From positions 1-64,000 of IMG/VR virus record IMGVR_UViG_3300037427_000542: DNA of 64,000 nt. One strand, 5' to 3'. This stretch comes from a virus. Below the pieces are notes generated by a model. That model was not told the DNA's origin, did not search any database, and saw only the letters and a program-made list of their open reading frames with translations. The position numbers and the translations under genes are program-made. The number at the start of each line of letters is the position of its first letter. The first letter of the stretch is position 1. Below are positions 57,141-64,000 of this stretch, piece by piece.

Positions 57141-58316
57141 ATGCGCTTTACTGAATTTTTAAAAGAAGATAAAGAAGAAGATAAACTTAAACATCTAGAG
57201 CATGTTGAGGATCATGTAATCCATGCTGGACATGAAGGCTTTGGACATGCGTTCCATACAATTAATGATGTTCATAATGATTTACAAGGTAAAGGCAAAT
57301 CTCAGACACAAACAACTATTAAATATGATGGCAGTCCTGCCGTTGTATTTGGGAAACATCCTGAGAACGGAAAGTTCTTTGTAGCATCTAAATCAGCATT
57401 CAATAAAACACCAAAGATTAATCACACCCATGAAGATATAGATAAGAACCACGGGCACGCACCAGGTCTTGTATCTAAACTTAAAGCAGCTTTAGATCAT
57501 GCACACAAAATAGAGCCTAATGGAGTCTATCAAGCAGACATTATGCACGCTGGAGATGTTAAACACGATAAGAAAAATAATAGAGTAGACTTTACACCAC
57601 AGTTAATTACATATCATGCACCAGCAGATTCAGATCACGGTAAGGCAGCTCAGAAAGCTAAGCTAGGGTTAGCAATACATACGGAGTATGAGGGTAAGAC
57701 AATAGCCGATATGAAAGCCAAACACGGCGCTATTGACTCTAATACCTTCAAAAAGCACAAGGATGTGCACCTTATGAGTGCTAATCACGATCTTAGTACA
57801 CATAGGTATAGTTTAGAAGATCGTAAGCAAGTAGACCATCATTTAGAACAAGCTGTAGCACACTTTAAAAATACACCCAGAGAACACCACGATACAGTTC
57901 AAAAACATGCTACAGCCTTAAAGACTTATGTAAACCATACAGTACGAACAGGCGAACAACATTCACATGAGGGGTTCGTAGCACATCACAGTAAGAGTCA
58001 TCAGAAGAAGGTAGATGGTGTTAAGACAGATGTTGCTAAAGCAAGACATCAAACTACTATGGATAACACCTTAGGACATATAAATAAGAATAAGGAACAC
58101 TTCGAAGGTCCAATGAATATGCACAAACATCTTCAAGCGGCTAAGAATATTTTAACAACTACCATGTCTCAAAAGTCAGAATTTGGACATGAAGTAGACG
58201 GACAGAAAGTTAAACCAGAAGGTTTTGTTGCCATACGAAATGGCAGACCTTCTAAATTTGTAGACAGGAAGGAGTTTAGTGCGCTAAACTTTAACAAGAA
58301 TGACAACAGAAAATAA
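57141..58316 (+). CDS. Ligase/nucleotidyltransferase-like late protein
   Basis: A 391-residue His/Lys-rich protein of a type common in cyanophages. TTIKYDGSPAVVFGKHPENG (Lys61-x-Asp-Gly) resembles motif I of covalent nucleotidyltransferases such as DNA/RNA ligases. GVYQADIMHAGD and VKPEGFVAIRNG could be later motifs. The N-terminus MRFTEFLKED looks like a T4 capsid-targeting peptide with a possible gp21 site (Leu-Lys-Glu). No ribosome binding site fits; the mRNA is predicted to be leaderless. Confidence 0.75.
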   Translation: MRFTEFLKEDKEEDKLKHLEHVEDHVIHAGHEGFGHAFHTINDVHNDLQGKGKSQTQTTIKYDGSPAVVFGKHPENGKFFVASKSAFNKTPKINHTHEDIDKNHGHAPGLVSKLKAALDHAHKIEPNGVYQADIMHAGDVKHDKKNNRVDFTPQLITYHAPADSDHGKAAQKAKLGLAIHTEYEGKTIADMKAKHGAIDSNTFKKHKDVHLMSANHDLSTHRYSLEDRKQVDHHLEQAVAHFKNTPREHHDTVQKHATALKTYVNHTVRTGEQHSHEGFVAHHSKSHQKKVDGVKTDVAKARHQTTMDNTLGHINKNKEHFEGPMNMHKHLQAAKNILTTTMSQKSEFGHEVDGQKVKPEGFVAIRNGRPSKFVDRKEFSALNFNKNDNRK

Positions 58317-59166
58317 AGATAAACATATAGTATTTTCATATGGTAGGATGAATCCACCAACTGCTGGACATTCTAAGGTAGTGGACAAAGTTAAGTCTCA
58401 CGCAGATGCTATTGGCGCTAATCACGCAGTTATAGTTAGTCATTCTCAAAATCAAAAAGACAATCCATTACATCACGAACACAAAAAAGAATTTCTAAAA
58501 CATGTACACCCTGATGTAAACTTTGAACATTCTACAAAAGAACACCCACACTTCTTGGCACAGCTTAAAAAGTTTCATCAAGAAGGACATACACACGCAA
58601 CAATGGTTGTTGGTAGTGATAGAGTAAAACAATTTAAAGCGTTGGCACATAAGTACAACGGCAAAGAATACGATTATAAAAAGATACATATCTTATCTGC
58701 AGGACAGAGAGACCCTGATGCAGAAGGAGTCACTGGTATAAGTGGAACAAAGATGAGAAATCATGCTAGCAATAATGATTACAAATCTTTTAAGGCAGGA
58801 TTACATGCCAATCATAATGATGAACAAGCTAAGAAACTCTTTAAGGCAACGCGCCAAGGTATGAACTTACAAAAAGAGGAGAGAGGCATGAAGGATTTTG
58901 CTACATTTTTAACAGAAGACATGGAAGGCATGTCTCAAAAGTCTGGAGATAAAAGAAGTACAGAGAGTGGTGCAGGCATGACAGCCAAAGGTGTCGCTAA
59001 ATACAACAGACGAACAGGTGGTAATCTAAAAACAGCAGTAACTACACCACCAAGCAAACTTAAAAAAGGCAGTAAAGCAGCAGGAAGGCGTAAGTCTTTT
59101 TGTGCCAGGTCCAAAGGTTGGACAGGCGAGAGAGGCAAAGCTGCTAGAAGGAGATGGAATTGCTAA
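58300..59166 (+). CDS. Nucleotidyltransferase fused to a basic phage domain
   Basis: A 288-residue two-part protein. Residues 1-180 are a HIGH-type nucleotidyltransferase: FSYGRMNPPTAGHSKVVDKV, TMVVGSDRVKQF and GISGTKMRNHA. Residues 197-288 are a basic domain: KDFATFLTEDMEG, GMTAKGVAKYNRRTGGNLK and a Cys/Arg-rich end, known as a separate domain (DUF6321-like) in related phages. An internal ATG at 58888 with GAGGAGAGAGG ahead could express the second part alone. Confidence 0.8.
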   Translation: MTTENKDKHIVFSYGRMNPPTAGHSKVVDKVKSHADAIGANHAVIVSHSQNQKDNPLHHEHKKEFLKHVHPDVNFEHSTKEHPHFLAQLKKFHQEGHTHATMVVGSDRVKQFKALAHKYNGKEYDYKKIHILSAGQRDPDAEGVTGISGTKMRNHASNNDYKSFKAGLHANHNDEQAKKLFKATRQGMNLQKEERGMKDFATFLTEDMEGMSQKSGDKRSTESGAGMTAKGVAKYNRRTGGNLKTAVTTPPSKLKKGSKAAGRRKSFCARSKGWTGERGKAARRRWNC

Positions 59167-59468
59167 TACTTACTAGACTAGCTATAGCATGTGTAACAGC
59201 AGTATTTGGAAACGCTTTTAGTAAATGGTTTCTTAATACAAAAGTAGGCGCATGGTTTCAACTTAAAATAAACAAACTAATGTCATTCTTAGCAGATAGA
59301 TATAACATAGAGGTTGCTAAGAAAGAAGCTAAATGGAGATCAGATTATCCTATGTTAGCTGAAAGAATAGATTTATTAGAAGATAAGGCACATTACAAAT
59401 GTGGACTTTCAGACTTTGACGGCTTTGAACAGATCGATGAAAGAATTAGGAAGTTAGAGAAGAAATGA
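59154..59468 (+). CDS. Hypothetical protein with N-terminal hydrophobic helix
   Basis: A 104-residue protein: hydrophobic MELLILTRLAIACVTAVFG, then a basic amphipathic segment and a charged C-terminal helix (ERIDLLEDKAHYK, IDERIRKLEKK). AGAAGGAG site ahead; overlaps both neighbours. Position directly before the spanins suggests a lysis or membrane role, unproven. Confidence 0.5.
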   Translation: MELLILTRLAIACVTAVFGNAFSKWFLNTKVGAWFQLKINKLMSFLADRYNIEVAKKEAKWRSDYPMLAERIDLLEDKAHYKCGLSDFDGFEQIDERIRKLEKK

Positions 59469-59833
59469 GTAAGATATTAATAGGAATTATTGTAGCCATG
59501 TGCTTAGGCTTTGGTGGCTACTACTGGATGACAGAAAAGCGTCTTACAGTTCTAACTGAGAACAACGCTAAACTATCAATAGCAAATCAAACAAATCAAC
59601 AAACAATAGACAAACTTTCACAGGATTATGAGGAACAACAAGTACTTAATAAAGAGTTAGGTATAAAGTTAAAAGCCTCAGAAGCTTATGGAGATAACTT
59701 AGCTAAAAAACTAAGGGAACATGATTTAACAATGCTAACCCTAAAGAAACCAGGGTTAATTGAACGGAGGGTGAATAGTGCCACAGATAAGATTCTTAAA
59801 GATCTCGAGTCTAGTACTGCTACTGTTAATTAG
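59465..59833 (+). CDS. Inner-membrane spanin (Rz-like)
   Basis: A 122-residue protein with one N-terminal membrane helix (ILIGIIVAMCLGFGGYYWM) and a long periplasmic coiled coil (NNAKLSIANQTNQQTIDKL and onward), the layout of i-spanins that fuse inner and outer membranes in the final lysis step. Its 3' end overlaps the lipoprotein gene by 56 bases in another frame, the classic Rz/Rz1 arrangement. Confidence 0.75.
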   Translation: MSKILIGIIVAMCLGFGGYYWMTEKRLTVLTENNAKLSIANQTNQQTIDKLSQDYEEQQVLNKELGIKLKASEAYGDNLAKKLREHDLTMLTLKKPGLIERRVNSATDKILKDLESSTATVN

Positions 59834-60176
59834 TAGTGGTTGTAGTCTTATACCTGCACAGGTAGAAGTACAAACTAAATTCGTAGAGAAACAAATACCA
59901 ATACAAGGACATCCTAAGGGTGTAACTATGTATCCTATGCAGTTTTATGCTGTAACAAGCGAGAACTACGAGGAGTTCAAAGAGAAATTTGAGAAAGAAA
60001 ATGCAGATTTAGTATATTTTGCATTGAGTGTTCCGGATTATGAGAACTTATCTTTAAATATAGGTGAACTAAAACGCTACATAGAACAACAAAAGACAAT
60101 CATTATATATTACGAACAATCCATAACAGGAATTAAGGCAGAAATAGTTTTGGAAGACGACAAAGCCAAAGACTAA
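59778..60176 (+). CDS. Outer-membrane spanin-like lipoprotein (Rz1-like)
   Basis: A 132-residue lipoprotein starting at GTG with GGAGGGTG ahead. The signal SSLVLLLLISSGC contains a lipobox with acylated Cys at about residue 22. The mature part has VEKQIPIQGHPKGVTMYP and a helical C-terminus. It overlaps the Rz-like gene in a different frame. It is longer than many Rz1 proteins. Confidence 0.75.
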   Translation: MPQIRFLKISSLVLLLLISSGCSLIPAQVEVQTKFVEKQIPIQGHPKGVTMYPMQFYAVTSENYEEFKEKFEKENADLVYFALSVPDYENLSLNIGELKRYIEQQKTIIIYYEQSITGIKAEIVLEDDKAKD

Positions 60177-60181
60177 TCTTG

Positions 60182-60189
60182 TATAAATA
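60182..60189 (+). promoter_or_regulatory. Late promoter five bases before an ATG
   Basis: Exact TATAAATA, then AGAGT, then the ATG at 60195. Same geometry as at 57128 and 62889, predicting a leaderless late mRNA. Confidence 0.75.
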
Positions 60190-60194
60190 AGAGT

Positions 60195-61577
60195 ATGAAG
60201 ACTTTTACAACATTCATGGAAGACTTAGCTTCAGGTAGACCAATGAAGAAACCTGTATCTAGTAATTTGTTACAACAAAGAGCTAAAGAAAATACTAAAG
60301 CTCTAAAGTCAGGTTTTATGAAGTTAACAAAACAAGAAAGAGATAAAGAAGCTCGAAGAATGTCAGAAGAGAAAAAGAATTGTGGGTGTGGCCAAGATCC
60401 TTGTATCACATATGGCAAAAAACAAATGAAAGAAGAAGACGGTTCGTATTATGGTAAACCATCACCAAGACTTAAAAAGAAAGTAAAAGGTGCCAAAGAA
60501 GTCGTTAATAATCCTTATTCTAAAGACGATGGTAAAACTGTTGTTGCAAAGCAGAAAAAATATCAGCCACAGCTGTCAAAAAGCAAACAAGGTATAAATA
60601 ATGTACTGAAGTTTTTAAAGAAAAATCCGGATTATAAGATTGGAGCCCATAGCCTAAAGAAAAAATCTAAAAGACTAGGTGAAGCTACAGCATCAGAAGT
60701 ATTAAAGAAAAGATATGCTTCCGATCATCCAGATGATAATCCACATAATCAGAAAAGAATTAAAGATCACCTTCCTGGTATGAAAACTTATAAATTGCAC
60801 CCAGGTGCTAAAGCAACTGATGGTGGTGAATGGTCTAAGAAAGGCAAAATGAAAGCTTTAAAGAAACAAATTAAAAGACGCCCTGAACAATATGGAGTAA
60901 CAGAATCAGCCAGAGATAATTACGATCCTGTAATTTCAGATAAAAGAACAAAAGAAAAACTTAAGAAGGCAGGGTTACCACCGGAGTCTCCTAAAGTAAT
61001 GGAAGCTAAGAAACCTGTAGTACACAGCACAAAGCCAGACAGTCTTAAAACAATTAAGATTAAATATAACAAACCTATTAGAACTAAAGTAACAGACATT
61101 GGAGCTGGCGGAAAAGAGTATGTCAGAAAAGATTGGTCTGAAGAAACATTTAAACCTCATGATATGTGGAGTCCTAAAGGCGAGAAGAAATTTGCTAAAA
61201 CAGAAAAAGAACATTTAGCATTAAAAGACAAAGGCTGGGGACATAATAATCCTAACAAATCAGAAGAAAAGAAAAAAGGATTAGACGGCAAAGCATGTTG
61301 GGACGGTTATAAGCAAATGGGCACCAAGAAAAAAGGTGGCAAAACTGTAGATAATTGTGTTAAGATGAAAGAAGAACAAATTCAAATAGTAACTAACTTA
61401 GATTTTAATGAAAGTATTGGTAACTTGGTAAGACGTGGGTTAGGTAAAGTTAGATCAGCTATTAAAGATTCAGAAAAGAGAACAGGCTTATCCGTAGACG
61501 CAAGTAAAAACAATACAAACAATCCAGTATCTGGCAAGAACATTGCTAAAAGACTGGCATCGCAAAAAAAAAGGTAG
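60195..61577 (+). CDS. Basic late protein, probable internal head protein
   Basis: A 460-residue Lys-rich protein. The N-terminus MKTFTTFMED resembles the capsid-targeting peptide of T4 internal proteins (MKTYQEFIAE). Several short modules follow, including EKKNCGCGQDPC, EVLKKRYASDHP and KGLDGKACWDGYKQMGTKKKGG...VDNC. The frame stops just after an A9 run at 61564-61572, while the -1 frame continues without a stop into the 61661 gene, so this may be the first half of one longer protein. Function unknown. Confidence 0.65.
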   Translation: MKTFTTFMEDLASGRPMKKPVSSNLLQQRAKENTKALKSGFMKLTKQERDKEARRMSEEKKNCGCGQDPCITYGKKQMKEEDGSYYGKPSPRLKKKVKGAKEVVNNPYSKDDGKTVVAKQKKYQPQLSKSKQGINNVLKFLKKNPDYKIGAHSLKKKSKRLGEATASEVLKKRYASDHPDDNPHNQKRIKDHLPGMKTYKLHPGAKATDGGEWSKKGKMKALKKQIKRRPEQYGVTESARDNYDPVISDKRTKEKLKKAGLPPESPKVMEAKKPVVHSTKPDSLKTIKIKYNKPIRTKVTDIGAGGKEYVRKDWSEETFKPHDMWSPKGEKKFAKTEKEHLALKDKGWGHNNPNKSEEKKKGLDGKACWDGYKQMGTKKKGGKTVDNCVKMKEEQIQIVTNLDFNESIGNLVRRGLGKVRSAIKDSEKRTGLSVDASKNNTNNPVSGKNIAKRLASQKKR

Positions 61578-62881
61578 CAATACCTAACTCCGCTAAGAAA
61601 GACTTAGACAAACAATCCAAATCCAGAGATAAAAATTGGTGGAAACACCAAGACAAATCTATGTCTGAGGCAAGCACAAACAAATTTAGTCTAAAGGGAA
61701 CAGAGGACGGGCCTTTAAGTTCTATGCCAAAAGGTACTAAGCCTATAGGAAGTCGAACTAAAAAGAACAAAGTATATGAAGATGCTCGATATGATCCTAC
61801 ACCAGGTGGTATGGAATGGGGCACACCTCAAGGCACAGATTATTTTAAATCCTTAACACCAGGCGAAGGTAAGGAAAGAGAAAAACCTTTAAAGCCTTTA
61901 AACATTAAAGCAAGAAAACCTGAAGACGAGAAGGGTGTTAAAGTTACAGAAGGCTATTGGCAAGATAGAAATGCCAAACAAAAAGAAACATTAGCTAAAC
62001 ATGATAAAGCAATGATAGACTCAGCAAAGAAGTCTATTAAGAAGTATGATGTTGCTAAAAAGATAAAAGAAAATTTAGATCTATCTCATATAGAAGATAA
62101 ACAGGCAGACCATAGTAAACATCAATACCCTATTAACAATGAAGTAGAGACACACGACACAGGTGATAAGGGACATTGGCTAACAGGTAAAGATGGTGAT
62201 TGGTATATAGAACAAGATGATATTACAGAGTTAGATAAAGAGGCAGAAAACTTTTCATTTAAGGATGCTGTAGATCTAGGACTATATGACGATGATGAAC
62301 TAACTTATGATGACTACGATAATACACCAGGTTTTGATAATGAGACAGAAATTACTGAGGCACTATCAGTACAGGGTCGTTTAAAAAGACGATTTAATGC
62401 ACGAAGAAACAAACAAAAATTAAAAGTAGCTAGGCGTATAGCATTACGAAGAGGATCTACTCCAGACAGACTTAAGAAGAGAGCAACCAGGGGTGCAAGG
62501 CTCATGGTTTACAAACGACTTCTCAGGGGTAGAGATAGAGCAGGATTACCACCAGCAGAGAAGGCTCGTTTAGAGAGAATGATTACTAGATTCCAACCAC
62601 TAGTAAGTCGTATATCTGTTAAACTATTACCTCAGATGAGACAGAATGAAATTAAAAGACTTACATCAAGAGGTAAGTTAAAAGCCAAAACTAGTAAGAA
62701 ATTTAAAGCAGCTAAACCAGTGAAGAGCGCTTCACAGAAAAGAGCTAAGAAGTTTAAAATAAAGGTTAACAAATATAAAGCACCTAAGAAGAAAGCAGTT
62801 AAAGCTAAATATGCTTCAGGTGGACCTACACTTAAGAAAGCAAGTAAAGCCTATAAAGCCTTTTCATATTCCATAGGTTAA
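61550..62881 (+). CDS. Basic late protein, possibly continuation of 60195 by frameshift
   Basis: The frame is open from 61550; the first ATG is 61661 (406 residues), but upstream codons already read as the same Lys-rich protein type (VAIPNSAKKDLDKQSKS). A shift of -1 on the A9 run would join it to the 60195 frame. The middle contains SHIEDKQADHSKHQYPINNE and an acidic part; the C-terminal 160 residues are extremely Arg/Lys-rich (RRFNARRNKQKLKVARRIAL). No good ribosome binding site precedes ATG 61661. A DNA-binding virion role is inferred. Confidence 0.6.
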   Translation, partial: KTGIAKKKVAIPNSAKKDLDKQSKSRDKNWWKHQDKSMSEASTNKFSLKGTEDGPLSSMPKGTKPIGSRTKKNKVYEDARYDPTPGGMEWGTPQGTDYFKSLTPGEGKEREKPLKPLNIKARKPEDEKGVKVTEGYWQDRNAKQKETLAKHDKAMIDSAKKSIKKYDVAKKIKENLDLSHIEDKQADHSKHQYPINNEVETHDTGDKGHWLTGKDGDWYIEQDDITELDKEAENFSFKDAVDLGLYDDDELTYDDYDNTPGFDNETEITEALSVQGRLKRRFNARRNKQKLKVARRIALRRGSTPDRLKKRATRGARLMVYKRLLRGRDRAGLPPAEKARLERMITRFQPLVSRISVKLLPQMRQNEIKRLTSRGKLKAKTSKKFKAAKPVKSASQKRAKKFKIKVNKYKAPKKKAVKAKYASGGPTLKKASKAYKAFSYSIG

Positions 62882-62888
62882 TCCAACA

Positions 62889-62896
62889 TATAAATA
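62889..62896 (+). promoter_or_regulatory. Late promoter five bases before an ATG
   Basis: Exact TATAAATA, then CCTGT, then the ATG at 62902. Third case of the same geometry. Confidence 0.75.
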
Positions 62897-62901
62897 CCTG
62901 T

Positions 62902-64000
62902 ATGAACCACGGTATTATAATGGGTGGTGTGGTTGACTATTATTATGATTCAATCAAACGAGCACCCGGCGCACATAAAATTGCTACACATCTTAGACGA
63001 GAAGGATGGGACGTCGAGGTATTAGATTTTGTTCAATCATGGACATTAGAAGAACTGCAAGAGTTCACAAGACAAAGAGTACATTCAGGTACAAAGTTCC
63101 TCGGCCTTAGTGCTACATTTTCCATTAGATTTAAAATACTATTTGAATTCGCCAGATGGTTTAAGAAAGAATATCCAGACATTCTAATCATAGGAGGCTC
63201 GCAGGCATTCCATAATTGTGAGGGACTGCCTTTAGATTATATGGTACATGGCTACGGAGAACTGGCTATGAGTGCTATTCTTAGAGGAGATGTTAAGTAT
63301 CAGACACATAAATGGCTTAATGGACACAAATTTAGGCGCGTAGACGCTACACATGACTATATGGCAGCGCGTATGAAAGACCTAAGTACATATTACGAGG
63401 AAAGGGACTATATAGAGCCACAGGAGGTCCTTACAGTAGAGTTTGGTCGTGGGTGTATATTTAATTGCCACTTTTGTACCCTCACTTACAGGAACATTAA
63501 GGACGATCACAGCAGGGCTGAGGACAACTTATATAAGGAAATGTTGGAGAACTATAATAAATGGGGCACAACAAACTATTCTATATCAGACGAGACAGTA
63601 AATGATTATACAGAAAAGATAGAAAGATTTGCTGGTGCTATTAGAAAGTTACCTTTCAAACCTAATATGGCAGGTTATATTCGTGGAGACTTATTAGTAC
63701 ATAAACAAAAAGACTGGCAAGCAATCGAGGATATAGGACTCAATACACAATTCTATGGTATAGAATCTTTTCATACACCTTCAGCAAAGTCTGTAGGTAA
63801 AGGTATGCAGTCAGGTAAACTACAAGATGGTTTACTAGAATATAAAGATCACATGAGAAGTAAAGGACACTTTCAGGCACATTTAAGTTTAATAGCAGGC
63901 CTCCCACATGAAACATTAGATACATTAAGAACTACAAAGAAATGGATAGTAGAAAATTGGGTGGGACAATCATCACAAATAATGCCTTTATGGATTCCAG
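62902..64000 (+). CDS. Radical SAM protein with B12-binding-like domain, 3' truncated
   Basis: Open frame from ATG 62902 to the window end (366 codons seen). The N-terminal 140 residues follow the cobalamin-binding Rossmann pattern (FLGLSATFSIRFKILFEFA, ILIIGGSQAFHN, YMVHGYGELAM). The radical SAM motif is FGRGCIFNCHFCTLTY. A YGIESFHTPSAKSVGKGM stretch is typical of the B12-dependent subgroup. The canonical Asp-x-His-x-x-Gly base-off motif is not seen. Predicted leaderless late mRNA. Substrate unknown. Confidence 0.8.
   Translation, partial: MNHGIIMGGVVDYYYDSIKRAPGAHKIATHLRREGWDVEVLDFVQSWTLEELQEFTRQRVHSGTKFLGLSATFSIRFKILFEFARWFKKEYPDILIIGGSQAFHNCEGLPLDYMVHGYGELAMSAILRGDVKYQTHKWLNGHKFRRVDATHDYMAARMKDLSTYYEERDYIEPQEVLTVEFGRGCIFNCHFCTLTYRNIKDDHSRAEDNLYKEMLENYNKWGTTNYSISDETVNDYTEKIERFAGAIRKLPFKPNMAGYIRGDLLVHKQKDWQAIEDIGLNTQFYGIESFHTPSAKSVGKGMQSGKLQDGLLEYKDHMRSKGHFQAHLSLIAGLPHETLDTLRTTKKWIVENWVGQSSQIMPLWIP

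Noticed and set aside
1-64000. CRISPR arrays, insertion sequences, homing endonucleases or self-splicing introns
   Set aside because: No regular direct repeats with spacers, no transposase or LAGLIDADG/GIY-YIG/HNH frames and no interrupted core genes were seen.

Overview
This window is a contiguous piece of a large, AT-rich, T4-like myovirus genome of marine type. The order terminase-sheath-tube-portal-protease-scaffold-capsid, a T4-type replisome (gp41, gp43, gp44, gp45, gp62, gp46/47, UvsX, UvsY, UvsW, RegA) and the late sigma factor gp55 with TATAAATA late promoters establish this. Overlapping Rz/Rz1-type spanins and a TonB-dependent outer-membrane receptor point to a Gram-negative host. 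The accessory genes (IscU, IscA, peptide deformylase, Hsp20, CobS/CobT-like pair, 2OG-Fe(II) oxygenases, radical SAM enzymes, 7-deazaguanine enzymes) resemble those of cyanophages and phages of marine alphaproteobacteria. No photosynthesis gene is present, so a heterotrophic marine host is my best guess. Nearly every gene is on the + strand, and neighbours commonly overlap by a few bases.

Layout. 1-9745: head and neck/tail genes gp17 (5' truncated), gp18, gp19, gp20, prohead core, gp21, gp22, gp23, several with their own late promoter, closed by an intrinsic terminator. 9808-11669: a lone minus-strand gene, then iscU-iscA and a tube-like protein. 11692-15224: uvsY, uvsW, a Sm-like protein, gp55 and a methyltransferase. 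15254-21697: a 7-deazaguanine cassette (queE, phosphoribosyltransferase, folE, exonuclease, DpdA-like transglycosylase, glycosyltransferase, queD). 21701-28743: gp47/gp46, then methyltransferase, glutaredoxin, two SET proteins, deformylase and a ClpP-like protease. 28767-35123: a secreted protein, the TonB-dependent receptor, and a CobT-like VWA metalloprotein with a CobS-like AAA+ ATPase. 35171-37227: crotonase and SGNH-like proteins. 37244-44203: gp45, peroxiredoxin, gp44, gp62, regA, radical SAM, P4H, Hsp20, Sm-like protein, nuclease. 44209-52850: gp43, UDP-glucose dehydrogenase-like, uvsX, gp41, membrane proteins, 2OG oxygenase. 52889-57132: small genes, tRNA-Thr, nucleotidyltransferase, glycosyltransferase. 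57128-64000: late virion or lysis genes (ligase-like, nucleotidyltransferase fusion, spanins, basic proteins) and a radical SAM gene running off the end.

Regulation. Seven promoters share TTGACT, a 17-bp spacer and TATAAT/CATAAT, with a palindrome (ideal ACTCTT-N7-AAGAGT) spanning the spacer; an eighth promoter (before queE) lacks it. At least eight late promoters match TATAAATA. In three late genes (57141, 60195, 62902) the ATG lies exactly five bases after TATAAATA, which predicts leaderless late mRNAs. A 28-base element with 20 fixed positions is repeated before uvsW and before gp44. The most interesting content is the 7-deazaguanine cassette without queC, the phage TonB receptor next to CobS/CobT-like genes, the palindromic promoter family, and late proteins with short N-termini resembling T4 capsid-targeting peptides.
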